A stretch of DNA of 64,000 bases from Frateuria_A sp035943815 (GTDB taxonomy: Bacteria; Pseudomonadota; Gammaproteobacteria; Xanthomonadales; Rhodanobacteraceae), in assembly GCF_035943815.1 (NCBI RefSeq), contig NZ_DASZBU010000015.1:440386-504385 (forward strand), written 5' to 3'. Below, one piece after another: positions 16,910 through 25,474 of this stretch; within the stretch, counting starts at the first letter, position 1, and the number at the start of each line of letters is the position of its first letter. The notes under the pieces are model-generated. The model had not been told where the DNA came from, made no database searches, and worked only from the letters and a program-made list of their open reading frames with translations. Both the position numbers and the translations under genes were made by a program.

Positions 16910-17211
16910 CAGTGTTTCTCCTTGTTGCCTGCGCCGTTGCCGGCCGGGTTCTTGCCCGCGCCCGCAGCCGGTGCGTCGGACGAAATCGCTATCACCCGCA
17001 CATGCCCTTCCGGGGTGAGCACCTTGATGCGGTACTCGGTCCGACGGCCGAGCCGACGCGGGTCGGCGGACAATATCTTACCGCCGGTCTCCTGTTGTAC
17101 CTTGGCCACGGCCTCCTCCAGCGTCAGCGACGCCTTCTCCTGCGCCAGTGCATGCACGGGCGCGGCAAGCAGCAAGGCGGGCAGGCAGGCCAGCAGCAGT
17201 CGAGAGAACAT
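16909..17211 (-). CDS. PepSY domain periplasmic protein
   Basis: A 100-residue protein with a signal peptide (MFSRLLLACLPALLLAAPVHA). The mature domain (SLTLEEAVAKVQQETGGKILSA ... EYRIKVLTPEGHVRVI) is a PepSY repeat, a fold linked to inhibition of proteases or to signal modulation in the periplasm. It is translationally coupled to the response regulator, so it may tune the sensor kinase. PepSY genes next to two-component systems are frequent in this lineage. The C-terminus is Gly/Lys/Asn-rich. Confidence 0.8.
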   Translation of the reverse strand: MFSRLLLACLPALLLAAPVHALAQEKASLTLEEAVAKVQQETGGKILSADPRRLGRRTEYRIKVLTPEGHVRVIAISSDAPAAGAGKNPAGNGAGNKEKH

Positions 17212-17363
17212 CGTCGGCAAGGTGGCGACCCACGTCCAAATGGGTGCCAGCCTAGGCAAGCGGGCCTGAACAATCCCCGGACGGAGGCCGCCCGCACACC
17301 CGCCGCCCTGTCCGTTGGTCGGATGCCGTGCGAGCAGGCCGGTCGTCGCCGGCCTGCGAGTGA

Positions 17364-18395
17364 TCACGCCGCCTCCCGGCGGCCACTGGCCGCGCGCTCG
17401 AGCAGGCCCCAGCCCGCACCGGGCAAGTGCGCGCCCTCGCTCAGCACACGCCGGAAGGTGCGCGCTCCGGGTTCGCCCTGGTACAGGCCCAGCAGGTGCC
17501 GGCTGATGTGCTTGAACGCAGTGCCGCGCCTGAGCTCGGCTTCGACGTAGGAACGCAGGTGGCCAAGCACCTCCTCGCGCGTGGGCAGCGGAGCGTCGTA
17601 CAGGGCCGCTTCCAGATGCGCGAGCAGGAAGGGATCGTGGTAGGCGGCGCGCCCCAGCATCACCCCGTCCACGTGCGCCAGGTGCGAGCGCGCCGCCTCC
17701 ACCGCGGTGATGCCGCCGTTGATGACCACGACGAGCTGCGGGAACTCGCGCTTGAGGCGGTAGACGCGCTCGTAGTCCAGCGGCGGGATCTCGCGGTTCT
17801 CCTTCGGGCTCAGGCCCTTGAGCCAGGCCTTGCGGGCATGGACCACCATTAGCTCGACGCCCGCCTCAAGCATGTTTTCGGTGAAATGCTGCAGATCGGC
17901 ATAGTCGTCCTGGTCGTCCACGCCGATGCGGCACTTCACCGTCACCGGCACGTCCACCGCATCGCGCATGGCCTTGATGCAGTCGGCGACCAGGGCCGGC
18001 TCGCGCATCAGGCAGGCGCCGAAGCGGCCGGACTGCACGCGATCGGATGGGCAGCCTACGTTGAGATTGATCTCGTCGTAGCCCGCCTGGGCGCCAAGCC
18101 GTGCAGCCTTCGCCAGCTCCGTCGGCTCGCTGCCGCCCAGCTGCAGCGCCACCGGATGCTCCTGCTGGCTGTGTTCGAGCAGGCGCAACTTCCCGCCACG
18201 CACCAGCGCGGCGCTGGTGACCATCTCGGTATACAGGCGCGCATGCGCCGAGAGGATGCGGTGGAAATAACGGCAGTGCCGATCCGTCCAGTCCATCATC
18301 GGGGCGACGCAGAGGCGCCAGTCGCTCGAATCTAGCATTTCTTGGCCGTGGAGCTGACCGTTCTGGACATCTTGGGCGGTTGCGTTTTGGGGCAT
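17364..18395 (-). CDS. dusA: tRNA-dihydrouridine(20/20a) synthase with an island-derived 5' end
   Basis: An FMN-dependent enzyme that reduces uridines in the D-loop of tRNA. It has RLCVAPMMDWTD (FMN pocket), the catalytic Cys in NVGCPSDRV, RIGVDD and the DusA hallmark HARKAWLKGLSPKENR. The length is near normal. The first 20-odd codons lie beyond the 32-bp repeat at 18286-18317 and so come from the integrated island; the native start is stranded at 46059. Possible starts are TTG 18404, ATG 18395 and ATG 18338. The last gives nearly the native length (MLDSSDWRLCV against MSAPLAPADFRLCV). Confidence 0.95.
   Translation of the reverse strand: MPQNATAQDVQNGQLHGQEMLDSSDWRLCVAPMMDWTDRHCRYFHRILSAHARLYTEMVTSAALVRGGKLRLLEHSQQEHPVALQLGGSEPTELAKAARLGAQAGYDEINLNVGCPSDRVQSGRFGACLMREPALVADCIKAMRDAVDVPVTVKCRIGVDDQDDYADLQHFTENMLEAGVELMVVHARKAWLKGLSPKENREIPPLDYERVYRLKREFPQLVVVINGGITAVEAARSHLAHVDGVMLGRAAYHDPFLLAHLEAALYDAPLPTREEVLGHLRSYVEAELRRGTAFKHISRHLLGLYQGEPGARTFRRVLSEGAHLPGAGWGLLERAASGRREAA
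18286..18317. repeat. Left attachment repeat (attL) of the dusA island
   Basis: A 32-bp sequence starting GTCCAGTCCATC and ending GCAGAGGCG, identical to 45998-46029 in the same orientation. It encodes the MMDWTD part of DusA on the minus strand. Integrases that target the 5' end of dusA are known, and the integrase gene starts 155 nt inside. It is the crossover or core homology region; the exact crossover base cannot be fixed. Confidence 0.9.
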
Positions 18396-18420
18396 TTCCG
18401 GCAATTTTCGGATGTTTTGA

Positions 18421-18466
18421 GTGCTACAGTGCTACGATAATTGCTACACAACCAGCCATGTAGCAC
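18421..18466. promoter_or_regulatory. Octamer cluster between attL and the integrase gene
   Basis: GTGCTACA (18421-18428), GTGCTACG (18429-18436), TTGCTACA (18441-18448, offset) and the inverted TGTAGCAC (18459-18466) lie in 46 nt directly before the integrase start. An identical GTGCTACA occurs just inside the right end (45934-45941). The layout fits integrase arm-type or excisionase sites, or autoregulation of the integrase promoter. Confidence 0.55.
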
Positions 18467-18472
18467 CGCCAT

Positions 18473-19519
18473 ATGGGCACTATCGTGCAGCGCCGTAGAA
18501 CCAACGGCTCAATAGGGTACACCGCGCAAATCAGGCTCAAGCGCGATGGCGCTTTGGTGCACACCGAGGCGCAGACCTTCGGAAAGAAAGCGCTCGCCAC
18601 GGAGTGGCTGCGACGGCGCGAGTCAGAGCTCGATCAACAGCGCGCCCGTGGCGAACCATTAGGCGTACGCCACACGTTGAAAGAACTCATCGACTGGTAC
18701 ATCGCCGAAGTCAAAGCGTCCGCGAACTGGGGCAGAACAAAGGAAGCGGATCTCAACCGACTTCGTGGCTACCCCATAGCGGCGAAGAGAGCCGCCAACC
18801 TCTCGGTCGCGGACTACCTGCAACACGCCGCCGAAAGACGGGACGAAGGAGCAGGCCCAGCCACCGTGGGAAACGACTTCATCTGGATCGGCCAGATACT
18901 GAAGTCGGCACGATCCGCACTCAGTATCCCTGTGGACCTCACGAAGCTCGACGACGCCCGCCATGAGCTCCGCAGCCGCAAGGTGATCCAGAAATCGAAG
19001 CAGCGCGATCGACGCGTCAGCACCGCCGAGGAGGAGAAGCTGCTGGAGCATTTCCGGGCCCGCGACGGGCGCGCCGACATCCCTATGGCCGACATAATGC
19101 AATTCGCCCTCGCGTCCGCACGGCGGCAGGAGGAGATCACACGCCTACGTCGCCATGATCTTGTGCCGGAAAAAGGCATCGCGTGGCTCGACGATGTGAA
19201 GCACCCGCGGCAGAAAATCGGCAACCGCCGCAGCTTCCGCATGCCGCCCGCAGCCTGGGAAATCATTCATCGCCAGCCTGCGGATAACGACCTCGTTTTC
19301 CCGTACAACCCCAAGTCAATCGGCGCAGCCTTCACGCGCGCCTGCAAACTGCTCGGGATCAAGGATCTGCGGTTCCACGATTTGCGTCACGAGGCGACGT
19401 CGCGCTTGTTCGAACGCGGGCACAGCATTCAAGAAGTGGCTCAGTTCACCTTGCACGAATCTTGGGCCACGCTCAAGCGCTACACCCATCTGAAACCGGA
19501 AGACGTGCCAGACCGGTAA
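18473..19519 (+). CDS. Tyrosine recombinase (island integrase)
   Basis: A 348-residue phage-type integrase. The catalytic set is visible: Arg218 (ASARRQEEI), His302-x-x-Arg305 (FHDLRHEATS), His328 and nucleophile Tyr337 (LKRYTH). The N-terminal part (about residues 1-170) is the arm-binding and core-binding region. It lies 155 nt from the 32-bp repeat in dusA and points into the island, as expected for the enzyme that integrated it. The gene looks intact, so the island might still be mobile. Confidence 0.95.
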   Translation: MGTIVQRRRTNGSIGYTAQIRLKRDGALVHTEAQTFGKKALATEWLRRRESELDQQRARGEPLGVRHTLKELIDWYIAEVKASANWGRTKEADLNRLRGYPIAAKRAANLSVADYLQHAAERRDEGAGPATVGNDFIWIGQILKSARSALSIPVDLTKLDDARHELRSRKVIQKSKQRDRRVSTAEEEKLLEHFRARDGRADIPMADIMQFALASARRQEEITRLRRHDLVPEKGIAWLDDVKHPRQKIGNRRSFRMPPAAWEIIHRQPADNDLVFPYNPKSIGAAFTRACKLLGIKDLRFHDLRHEATSRLFERGHSIQEVAQFTLHESWATLKRYTHLKPEDVPDR

Positions 19520-19589
19520 TCGCGGATAGTTAGGCTTGGCTTGCTGTCGCAACCTGGTCGCGCCTGGAACCCTCCAACAAGGAACAAGG

Positions 19590-20207
19590 ATGCAGTATCA
19601 GATCAAGGCGGTCGCATTCGACGCTTTCGGCACACTCGTCGAGATACACGACAAGCGACGCCCATACGCCAGGCTGGCGAAAGCTGCAACGCGGCCGCTG
19701 GCGAGATCACCCATGTGCGAAGCGATCGACCTAGACGCGATGGCCCAACTCTGCGGCTTGACCCTCGGCGCTAGCGAGATGGACACCCTCCAGGCAGACC
19801 TGCAGGCAGAACTCGCATCCACCGAACCCTATCCAGAAACAAAAGAGGTTCTGGAAGAACTCAAGAGGCTTGGCCTACGCACTGCCGTCGCATCAAACCT
19901 CGCCCTGCCCTACGCTCGTCCGATTGAGGACAAGCTAGGCTACCTATTGGACGTCTCATGCATGTCTTTCAAGGTGGGGTTCGTGAAACCGGATGCCGGT
20001 TTCTATGCCGAACTCTGCCGACGTCTAAACCTTCTTCCCTGTGAAGTGCTCATGATCGGCGATACGTGGCGTTGCGACTACGAGGGTGCGACTGTCGCCG
20101 GCCTGCATGCTATCCACCTCGATCGACGAGGAAAAGCCGAGGAGGGCCAGCACCATGTCTCTACGATCGATCTCCGCGGTGTCCTTTCATATATAGAACG
20201 ACAATAG
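19590..20207 (+). CDS. HAD-superfamily hydrolase
   Basis: A 205-residue protein. Motif I is AFDAFGTL with nucleophile Asp11; the usual second Asp is Phe, as in L-2-haloacid dehalogenase-type members. Motif II is VASNLALP, Lys of motif III is in FVKPDAGFY, and motif IV is MIGDTWRCDYEGA. It could dephosphorylate a small metabolite or dehalogenate an acid; the substrate cannot be told. RBS GGAACAAGG precedes the ATG. It is downstream of the integrase as island cargo. Confidence 0.85.
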   Translation: MQYQIKAVAFDAFGTLVEIHDKRRPYARLAKAATRPLARSPMCEAIDLDAMAQLCGLTLGASEMDTLQADLQAELASTEPYPETKEVLEELKRLGLRTAVASNLALPYARPIEDKLGYLLDVSCMSFKVGFVKPDAGFYAELCRRLNLLPCEVLMIGDTWRCDYEGATVAGLHAIHLDRRGKAEEGQHHVSTIDLRGVLSYIERQ

Positions 20208-20439
20208 ATCGTTGCGCACGCATGGCTTCACTACGTCCGCCTCCGGCCACAAGCGGCCTGGAAGCAGAATCATGTGGTTGGCTGTCCAAAGCTGTTTGCG
20301 GATGTTCCTACTAAAGACGTAGATGCCCGTTGTCAGGGCGAGCGGCCATCACTCCAAGAGCAGGCGGCGTACCCTGCGTTGGCTAGAAGAAGCTTTCCGC
20401 TAAGCTCTGCGGATCAACAACTCGTAAACAGGGGTACTC

Positions 20440-22011
20440 GTGTCGGGAGCTCACAAGATCACGCCGTCAAACCCACGACTCTCGTCGCTGCTCACGGACG
20501 TGGCGAAGGGGAACATCAAAATTCCCGTCTTCCAGCGCGAGTATGTCTGGGATGACGAGCAGATCATGAGCCTGCTCGACTCGATTTACCGCGGTTTCCC
20601 GGTTGGTTCGCTGCTACTTTGGTCCACCAAGGAGGCGCTCAAGCATGAGCGCAACGTAGGGGGCTTCGAGTTACCGACGACGCCGGAGGACTACCCGGTC
20701 AACTATGTCCTCGACGGCCAGCAGCGTCTAACCACCCTCTACGGCGTATTCAACTCCGACGCCAAGACATCTGCCCCGGAACTGGCCGACCGGTTCAGCG
20801 TGTGTTTTGTGCCTTCCACCGAGGAGTTCATCCACTACGCTGAAGCTGATCCGAAAACATCGATCAACCTTCGTGTAATCCTTGACACGACGAAGCTCCT
20901 TCCCGAGATGACGCGCTTCGACGACGGCATGAAGACGGTGATTGCGAACCTCACCGAGCGCTTCAAGGACTACGAGTTCCCGGTCGTTACCATCAGGGAC
21001 CGTACCAACCAAGAGGTCTGTCGCGTATTCCAGCGCATCAACTCGTCAGGTACGAGCCTCAGCACTCTCGAACTGCTCGCGGCATGGACGTGGTCGGATC
21101 AGTTTGATCTCAGAAAGGAAATCGAGGGGGTTCTCGACAAGCTCGCGGACAAGGGGTACGACCAACTTGATGAGGGGTTGGTCATGCGCAGCCTCGCGGC
21201 TGTGGTGCTTAACAGCATCGAAGCCGATGCGTTGGTCGACACGCCGCCAAAGAACCTGATCGATGGCATGCTGCGCTTAAAGCAGGCAATCTACGCCACC
21301 GTGGATTTTCTGGAGAAGGAACTACAGATCAAGAACGTGGTATTCATCCCCTTCCCGATCATGTTCGTTCCGCTTGTGAAATTCTTTTCCCTAGTGCTGA
21401 AGCCGAACGCGGCGCACCTAACGGGGCTTAAGCGCTGGTTCTGGTTTGTTGCCTTCACACAGCGCTACAAGGCGGGCACCAATGTCGCTGTGATGGAAGA
21501 TATCAGGGCGATGCACAACCTGGCTGACAGCGAACCGGTGTTCGACGCGGTCGATGCTGAGATTGACCCCAGTTTCTTTATGAAGACGTGGCGGATCAAT
21601 TCGACCGCCGCTAAGGCCACTATTTGTCTACTCGCGCAGCACGCTCCACGCAGCTTCTTTTCCAACAGTTTGGTGGATCTGGGCTCGGCCATGTCCGCGT
21701 ACAACGCGCGCGAGTTCCACCATGTCTATCCGAAGGCATTTCTGAACTCTCAGGGTATTAAGTTCAACGAATCCAATATCATCGCCAACGTCTGCTTCCT
21801 CAATCAGGCCGACAATCGCGCGATCAGCGACTCGTCACCCGCAGATTACATGCCCAAAATTGACGCCGCGCTTCGGTCCTCGATTGCTGCTTCGTCATTG
21901 CTTCCGGTCGCCGCGATGGACGGTTCGATGAACTACGCTGACTTCATCCAAATTCGCGCGAAGTTGTTTGCGGAAGCCGCGCGCAAGCTCATAAAGACCG
22001 CGGCGATCTGA
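20440..22011 (+). CDS. DUF262 and HNH domain protein, GmrSD-like
   Basis: A 523-residue protein. The N-terminal DUF262 domain has FQREYVWDDEQ (residues 31-41), LLDSIYRGFPVGSLLLW and the DGQQR motif (92-96), the putative nucleotide-hydrolysing ParB-like site. The C-terminus carries an HNH-type nuclease region near residues 427-460 (FHHVYPKAFL, then NIIANVCFLNQADNRAIS). Such fusions resemble GmrSD/BrxU type IV restriction enzymes, which cleave modified DNA. GTG 20440 is the start, with GGGG upstream. It opens a row of likely defence genes, but 279 nt separate it from the next one, so it may act independently. Confidence 0.85.
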   Translation: MSGAHKITPSNPRLSSLLTDVAKGNIKIPVFQREYVWDDEQIMSLLDSIYRGFPVGSLLLWSTKEALKHERNVGGFELPTTPEDYPVNYVLDGQQRLTTLYGVFNSDAKTSAPELADRFSVCFVPSTEEFIHYAEADPKTSINLRVILDTTKLLPEMTRFDDGMKTVIANLTERFKDYEFPVVTIRDRTNQEVCRVFQRINSSGTSLSTLELLAAWTWSDQFDLRKEIEGVLDKLADKGYDQLDEGLVMRSLAAVVLNSIEADALVDTPPKNLIDGMLRLKQAIYATVDFLEKELQIKNVVFIPFPIMFVPLVKFFSLVLKPNAAHLTGLKRWFWFVAFTQRYKAGTNVAVMEDIRAMHNLADSEPVFDAVDAEIDPSFFMKTWRINSTAAKATICLLAQHAPRSFFSNSLVDLGSAMSAYNAREFHHVYPKAFLNSQGIKFNESNIIANVCFLNQADNRAISDSSPADYMPKIDAALRSSIAASSLLPVAAMDGSMNYADFIQIRAKLFAEAARKLIKTAAI

Positions 22012-22123
22012 AGTCCGTCACCCGCCTGATGCCTGATGCAGTGTGATCTCGCCATGCTTGCGCGGAGCAGGTCCAAGCGGTACTCGACGGACTTCAATTG
22101 GCGCCGCGTCAGCGCTCATGACA

Positions 22124-22141
22124 GCTATCGGCCAAGAGCGG
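22124..22141. repeat. 18-nt repeat GCTATCGGCCAAGAGCGG, copy 1
   Basis: Identical to 39083-39100. It lies in the 279-nt gap between the DUF262 gene and the DUF6361 gene. The dispersed copy suggests a short repeated element of the lineage or of the island. Confidence 0.6.
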
Positions 22142-22290
22142 GCAGCTGCAGTGCGCCTCCGATAAACAGCTTCAGGCTGGGAGTCGTCACTCACACGCCT
22201 GCTGAGAAACGACCGCATCGAGAATTTAACGGACACTGGGCACCTCGGTTCTAAGCTAGAGAGAGTTGACAAGCTGTTGGGAGGCGCTTT

Positions 22291-23610
22291 GTGGTCCCGG
22301 TTTCATCCAAACACTCCGATGCACGAGCTCGACCGTCGGCACCCAAGGCCAAGCAGCCTGCCATCGGTTGGGTTCTGATCTCCCGGGCAGAGGTCGCTAT
22401 GGCCGAGGCGCTGCTGAATGATCGGCAGCGCGGCGTCGTCGACGAGCTGGGGTTGCTCTCCATCCACCAGGCATTCGCTGACCGGCTGTTTCCCGGCACG
22501 TCGGTATTGCACACCCGCCTGAGGTACGCGTTGTTCGTGCCTTGGCTGATGCAGACCGCAGCCAAAGCTGCCAACCCGGTCAAGAAGCTGGAGCAGCTGG
22601 AGTTCGAGCTGACCGGAAGGCTCAAGCTTGGGCTGACCAACAATGCGGCCAGTGAGGACGACACCGGCATCATCGGATCGCGCGTGTACGAGAAAGGCAA
22701 GCCTGCTGCCCAGCCGGCCTCGTTCTCATACTGGTCAGCGCTGACCACATGGGGCGTCCTCGGACGCGACCATAGGCACGCAGCTCCCCCGCGCGAGTCC
22801 GTCCTCGATGAATTGGGATCGGAGCGCAAGACCAGGTCTGCGGTCGATCTCGATGGGCAGTCCTTGTCCGCCGGGCCCACCTACTTTCAAGACCTGCCTC
22901 CGCAGCCTCCTGCGCTGCTTGAAGATCCCAAGGGTGTGACCTTCAAGCTGCTGGCCCATGAAAGGCAATACCTCCGCAACCGTCTGAGATCGATCAAGGC
23001 GCCGACCTTGGAAGACGAGACGCCGCGCGAATCATTTCTGGCGGCGCTGGCCCGCAATACGGTGAGGCCGTTGGAGAAAACCGAACTGTGGGATGACGCC
23101 GCCGTCTGCGCCTGCGTTCCGAAAGAGGATGAGGATCTCATCGACCTGGCCCGCCACATCTCCGCGCTGGGCGGCATCGTCCGGGCGGTATATCTCGCCT
23201 TCGTCGAGCAGGCCTGTGCCGACAAGAAGTACCTCGCCAGCCGAGTGCATCGCGAACACCTTAACAAGTGCCGCATCGCTTGGGGCGCCGAAGCGATGAA
23301 AGCCGACCTTGAGAAACTGGTCTCGCAACGGTTGGGGCTGGAGCACAACAAGCTGTACGCGCTTCTCGAAGCCACGCAGGCTTGGCTCACGACGTCTGCA
23401 GCGCTGCCGAAGGCTCCCGTCAGAAAGCTCTACGCAGACCTGGAGCGCGACCGTAAACAGGGCAGAGCACGTCTCGGCGGCAAAGCCGGCGCCAGCCAGC
23501 AGCTGCGACGGTGGGCGCGATCCGGCGAGCGTGCCAGCACAGCAGGCCGGCTCCATTTCCGCTGGCCCAGCGTGAGCCGCCTTATCCGGGACCTACATGA
23601 GCAGCCCTGA
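22291..23610 (+). CDS. DUF6361 family protein
   Basis: A 439-residue protein. VDELGLLSIHQAFADRLFPGTSVLHTRLRYALF is the characteristic N-terminal block of DUF6361, split here for clarity at FPGTS (positions near residues 68-72). Function is unknown. Family members occur next to PLD-like and helicase genes, as here. The GTG start at 22291 has GGGAGG 6-7 nt upstream. It lies 10 nt before the PLD gene, so the two form one operon with the helicase. Confidence 0.8.
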   Translation: MVPVSSKHSDARARPSAPKAKQPAIGWVLISRAEVAMAEALLNDRQRGVVDELGLLSIHQAFADRLFPGTSVLHTRLRYALFVPWLMQTAAKAANPVKKLEQLEFELTGRLKLGLTNNAASEDDTGIIGSRVYEKGKPAAQPASFSYWSALTTWGVLGRDHRHAAPPRESVLDELGSERKTRSAVDLDGQSLSAGPTYFQDLPPQPPALLEDPKGVTFKLLAHERQYLRNRLRSIKAPTLEDETPRESFLAALARNTVRPLEKTELWDDAAVCACVPKEDEDLIDLARHISALGGIVRAVYLAFVEQACADKKYLASRVHREHLNKCRIAWGAEAMKADLEKLVSQRLGLEHNKLYALLEATQAWLTTSAALPKAPVRKLYADLERDRKQGRARLGGKAGASQQLRRWARSGERASTAGRLHFRWPSVSRLIRDLHEQP

Positions 23611-23620
23611 CTAAGCATCG

Positions 23621-25474
23621 ATGGCAAACGACGAAGACGATAAACAGGCCAGGCACCTTCCCACGTCGTCGCTGTTGGATGTCCTGACGCCTCCCACCGG
23701 CTACATCGTCGACCGCGCGCTTTGCTCGGCCTACTCCGGTCAGTGCGCTGTTTTTGTCGCGATGCTGGCGGCGATGGTTCGCCAAGGCACGGCTGAAGGC
23801 AAAGGTTCCTCAGACCTCGCGCTCGCACGCGCGCTGGAGAGGTTGAAGGACCGGGTGCACTTTCTCGTGCAGCATGGCCGCATTATCGGTCCGAGGAGCG
23901 CAAGCCCGATCCTGAACATGCTCGACAGGTTCGTCGTGCCTGTGAAGTACGACGAGCGCAAAGCGTCATGGCATCCCAAGGTGTGCGTCGTGCGTTGCGT
24001 GAATCGCTACAGCGCGCAAGCCAAGCCGATCTGGCGCCTGTGGATCGGCAGCCGGAATTTCACGATGGATGAGTCGTGGGATATGGCGCTCTCGCTCACG
24101 GGCGAAGTTGACCGCAAAGGCGATGAACTGGCCGACGTCGAATCGATCACCCGGCGGCTCGCTCAACAGGCCGGCGTTGAAGCCCAATGGCTGGAGGCCC
24201 TCCAGGAACTGGGCACGGTCCGGTGGCAAGTCCCTGCGGGCTTGCGAATCGACAAGCTGGCGCTGTTCACGCATGGAGGCTTGAAGCGTGACCTGGAACC
24301 GGTGCCTGCAAACGCGCGCAGCGTCTTGGCTGTCTCGCCATTCCTCGATGAGTGGGGCGTTAGCAACCTCCTGAGGCTTCTGCCGCCGCCCACAGACCCG
24401 TTGAAGAAACCCCGGCTGATCTCCACGATGGCGTGCCTGTCGGAGATAGCGAAGAAGCATCGGCCTGCCCTCGCCCGATACAACCTGCGGTCGCTCCCCG
24501 AGTCGAGCCAGGACGATCCGCCCGAGGAAATCGACGAGCCCGCCAGTGAAGGGGCAGACGCCGGCGCAGATGCCGCCGAAAGCCGCGGGCTGCACGCGAA
24601 GTTCGTTTGGATCGAAACGCCCAAGCGCGGGGAGCTGAGGCTGGGAAGCACGAACCTCACGAAGCGTGGATGGAAGGAGAACGCTGAAGTGCTGGCAATC
24701 GTCTCGGTGGCGCTGCCTGGCGGTGACTACAGCAAGCAACTGAGGAGCGGCCTTAAAGCCTTCGACGACTTCTGCTCCGAATACGAGCTCGGAGAAGAGG
24801 AAGCCACCCCCGACGACGAACTGCGCCTGCAAAGGGAGTTCGACGACGCCCGCAACGCATTGGTCGTCGACTTCGTTGCCACTCAGGCGCTGCAGGGCTG
24901 CGTCGCAGTCGTGACCCTTCAGTCGCCGCTGCACATGCCTACGGGCGCTTGTCTTCGAGTCGGGCGCATCGGCGACGCACTGCTGCCGTGGGACGCCGGC
25001 GTCACGAGCCTGAATCTTCCTGATGCCCCCGCCCATGACAACGGCGATCTCTTGCGCATGGAACTCGTGATGGGAGGCCTGAGCTCAGAGTGGCTGCAGC
25101 ACGTCCCCTTCGTCCCGAGCCTGTCCAGGGACGCTCGTGATGTGCCATTGCTCCATGCCTACCTAGGTATCGATGGCGTGATCTCGCTGCTCAACGACAG
25201 CCTGACGGCCGGAGGCAACGGCGGTGGAAGCCGGCGGCCGTGGAACAAGCCGCATACGGCTGGCGCATCAGTTCAGACCATCCCGCTGCTGGGCATTGAA
25301 GCGGTGCTGAGCAGCTGGGTGCGCGACAAGGAGTCGCTGAGCGAGACGCAGCGAATTGTCGAGATTGCGCGCAAGTGCGAGGCGACGTCCAAGAAGGAGG
25401 AGAAGGCTATCCAGCAGTTGAAAGCCTTCCTGACAAGTTGGGATGCCATCGAACAAGAGCTGATCAAGCCATGA
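23621..25474 (+). CDS. Phospholipase D-like protein with two HxK motifs
   Basis: A 617-residue protein. The first PLD half has HPK (118-120) followed by GSRN (143-146). The second has HAK (325-327) followed by GSTN (342-345). Two HxK...GSxN half-sites are the pattern of PLD-superfamily nucleases such as those in DISARM and type I-like systems, where one active site forms between the halves. An acidic linker (about 297-320) precedes the second motif. The C-terminal 250 residues are unassigned. Its stop overlaps the helicase start (ATGA), so the two proteins are made together. Confidence 0.85.
   Translation: MANDEDDKQARHLPTSSLLDVLTPPTGYIVDRALCSAYSGQCAVFVAMLAAMVRQGTAEGKGSSDLALARALERLKDRVHFLVQHGRIIGPRSASPILNMLDRFVVPVKYDERKASWHPKVCVVRCVNRYSAQAKPIWRLWIGSRNFTMDESWDMALSLTGEVDRKGDELADVESITRRLAQQAGVEAQWLEALQELGTVRWQVPAGLRIDKLALFTHGGLKRDLEPVPANARSVLAVSPFLDEWGVSNLLRLLPPPTDPLKKPRLISTMACLSEIAKKHRPALARYNLRSLPESSQDDPPEEIDEPASEGADAGADAAESRGLHAKFVWIETPKRGELRLGSTNLTKRGWKENAEVLAIVSVALPGGDYSKQLRSGLKAFDDFCSEYELGEEEATPDDELRLQREFDDARNALVVDFVATQALQGCVAVVTLQSPLHMPTGACLRVGRIGDALLPWDAGVTSLNLPDAPAHDNGDLLRMELVMGGLSSEWLQHVPFVPSLSRDARDVPLLHAYLGIDGVISLLNDSLTAGGNGGGSRRPWNKPHTAGASVQTIPLLGIEAVLSSWVRDKESLSETQRIVEIARKCEATSKKEEKAIQQLKAFLTSWDAIEQELIKP

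Noticed and set aside
18421..18466. CRISPR-like short repeats before the integrase
   Set aside because: The repeats are 8 nt with no spacer regularity and one is inverted; no cas genes in the window. They are better read as protein-binding sites.
22018..22272. An 84-residue minus-strand frame between DUF262 and DUF6361 genes
   Set aside because: Serine/Arg-rich translation without a ribosome binding site; the gap carries a dispersed repeat instead.
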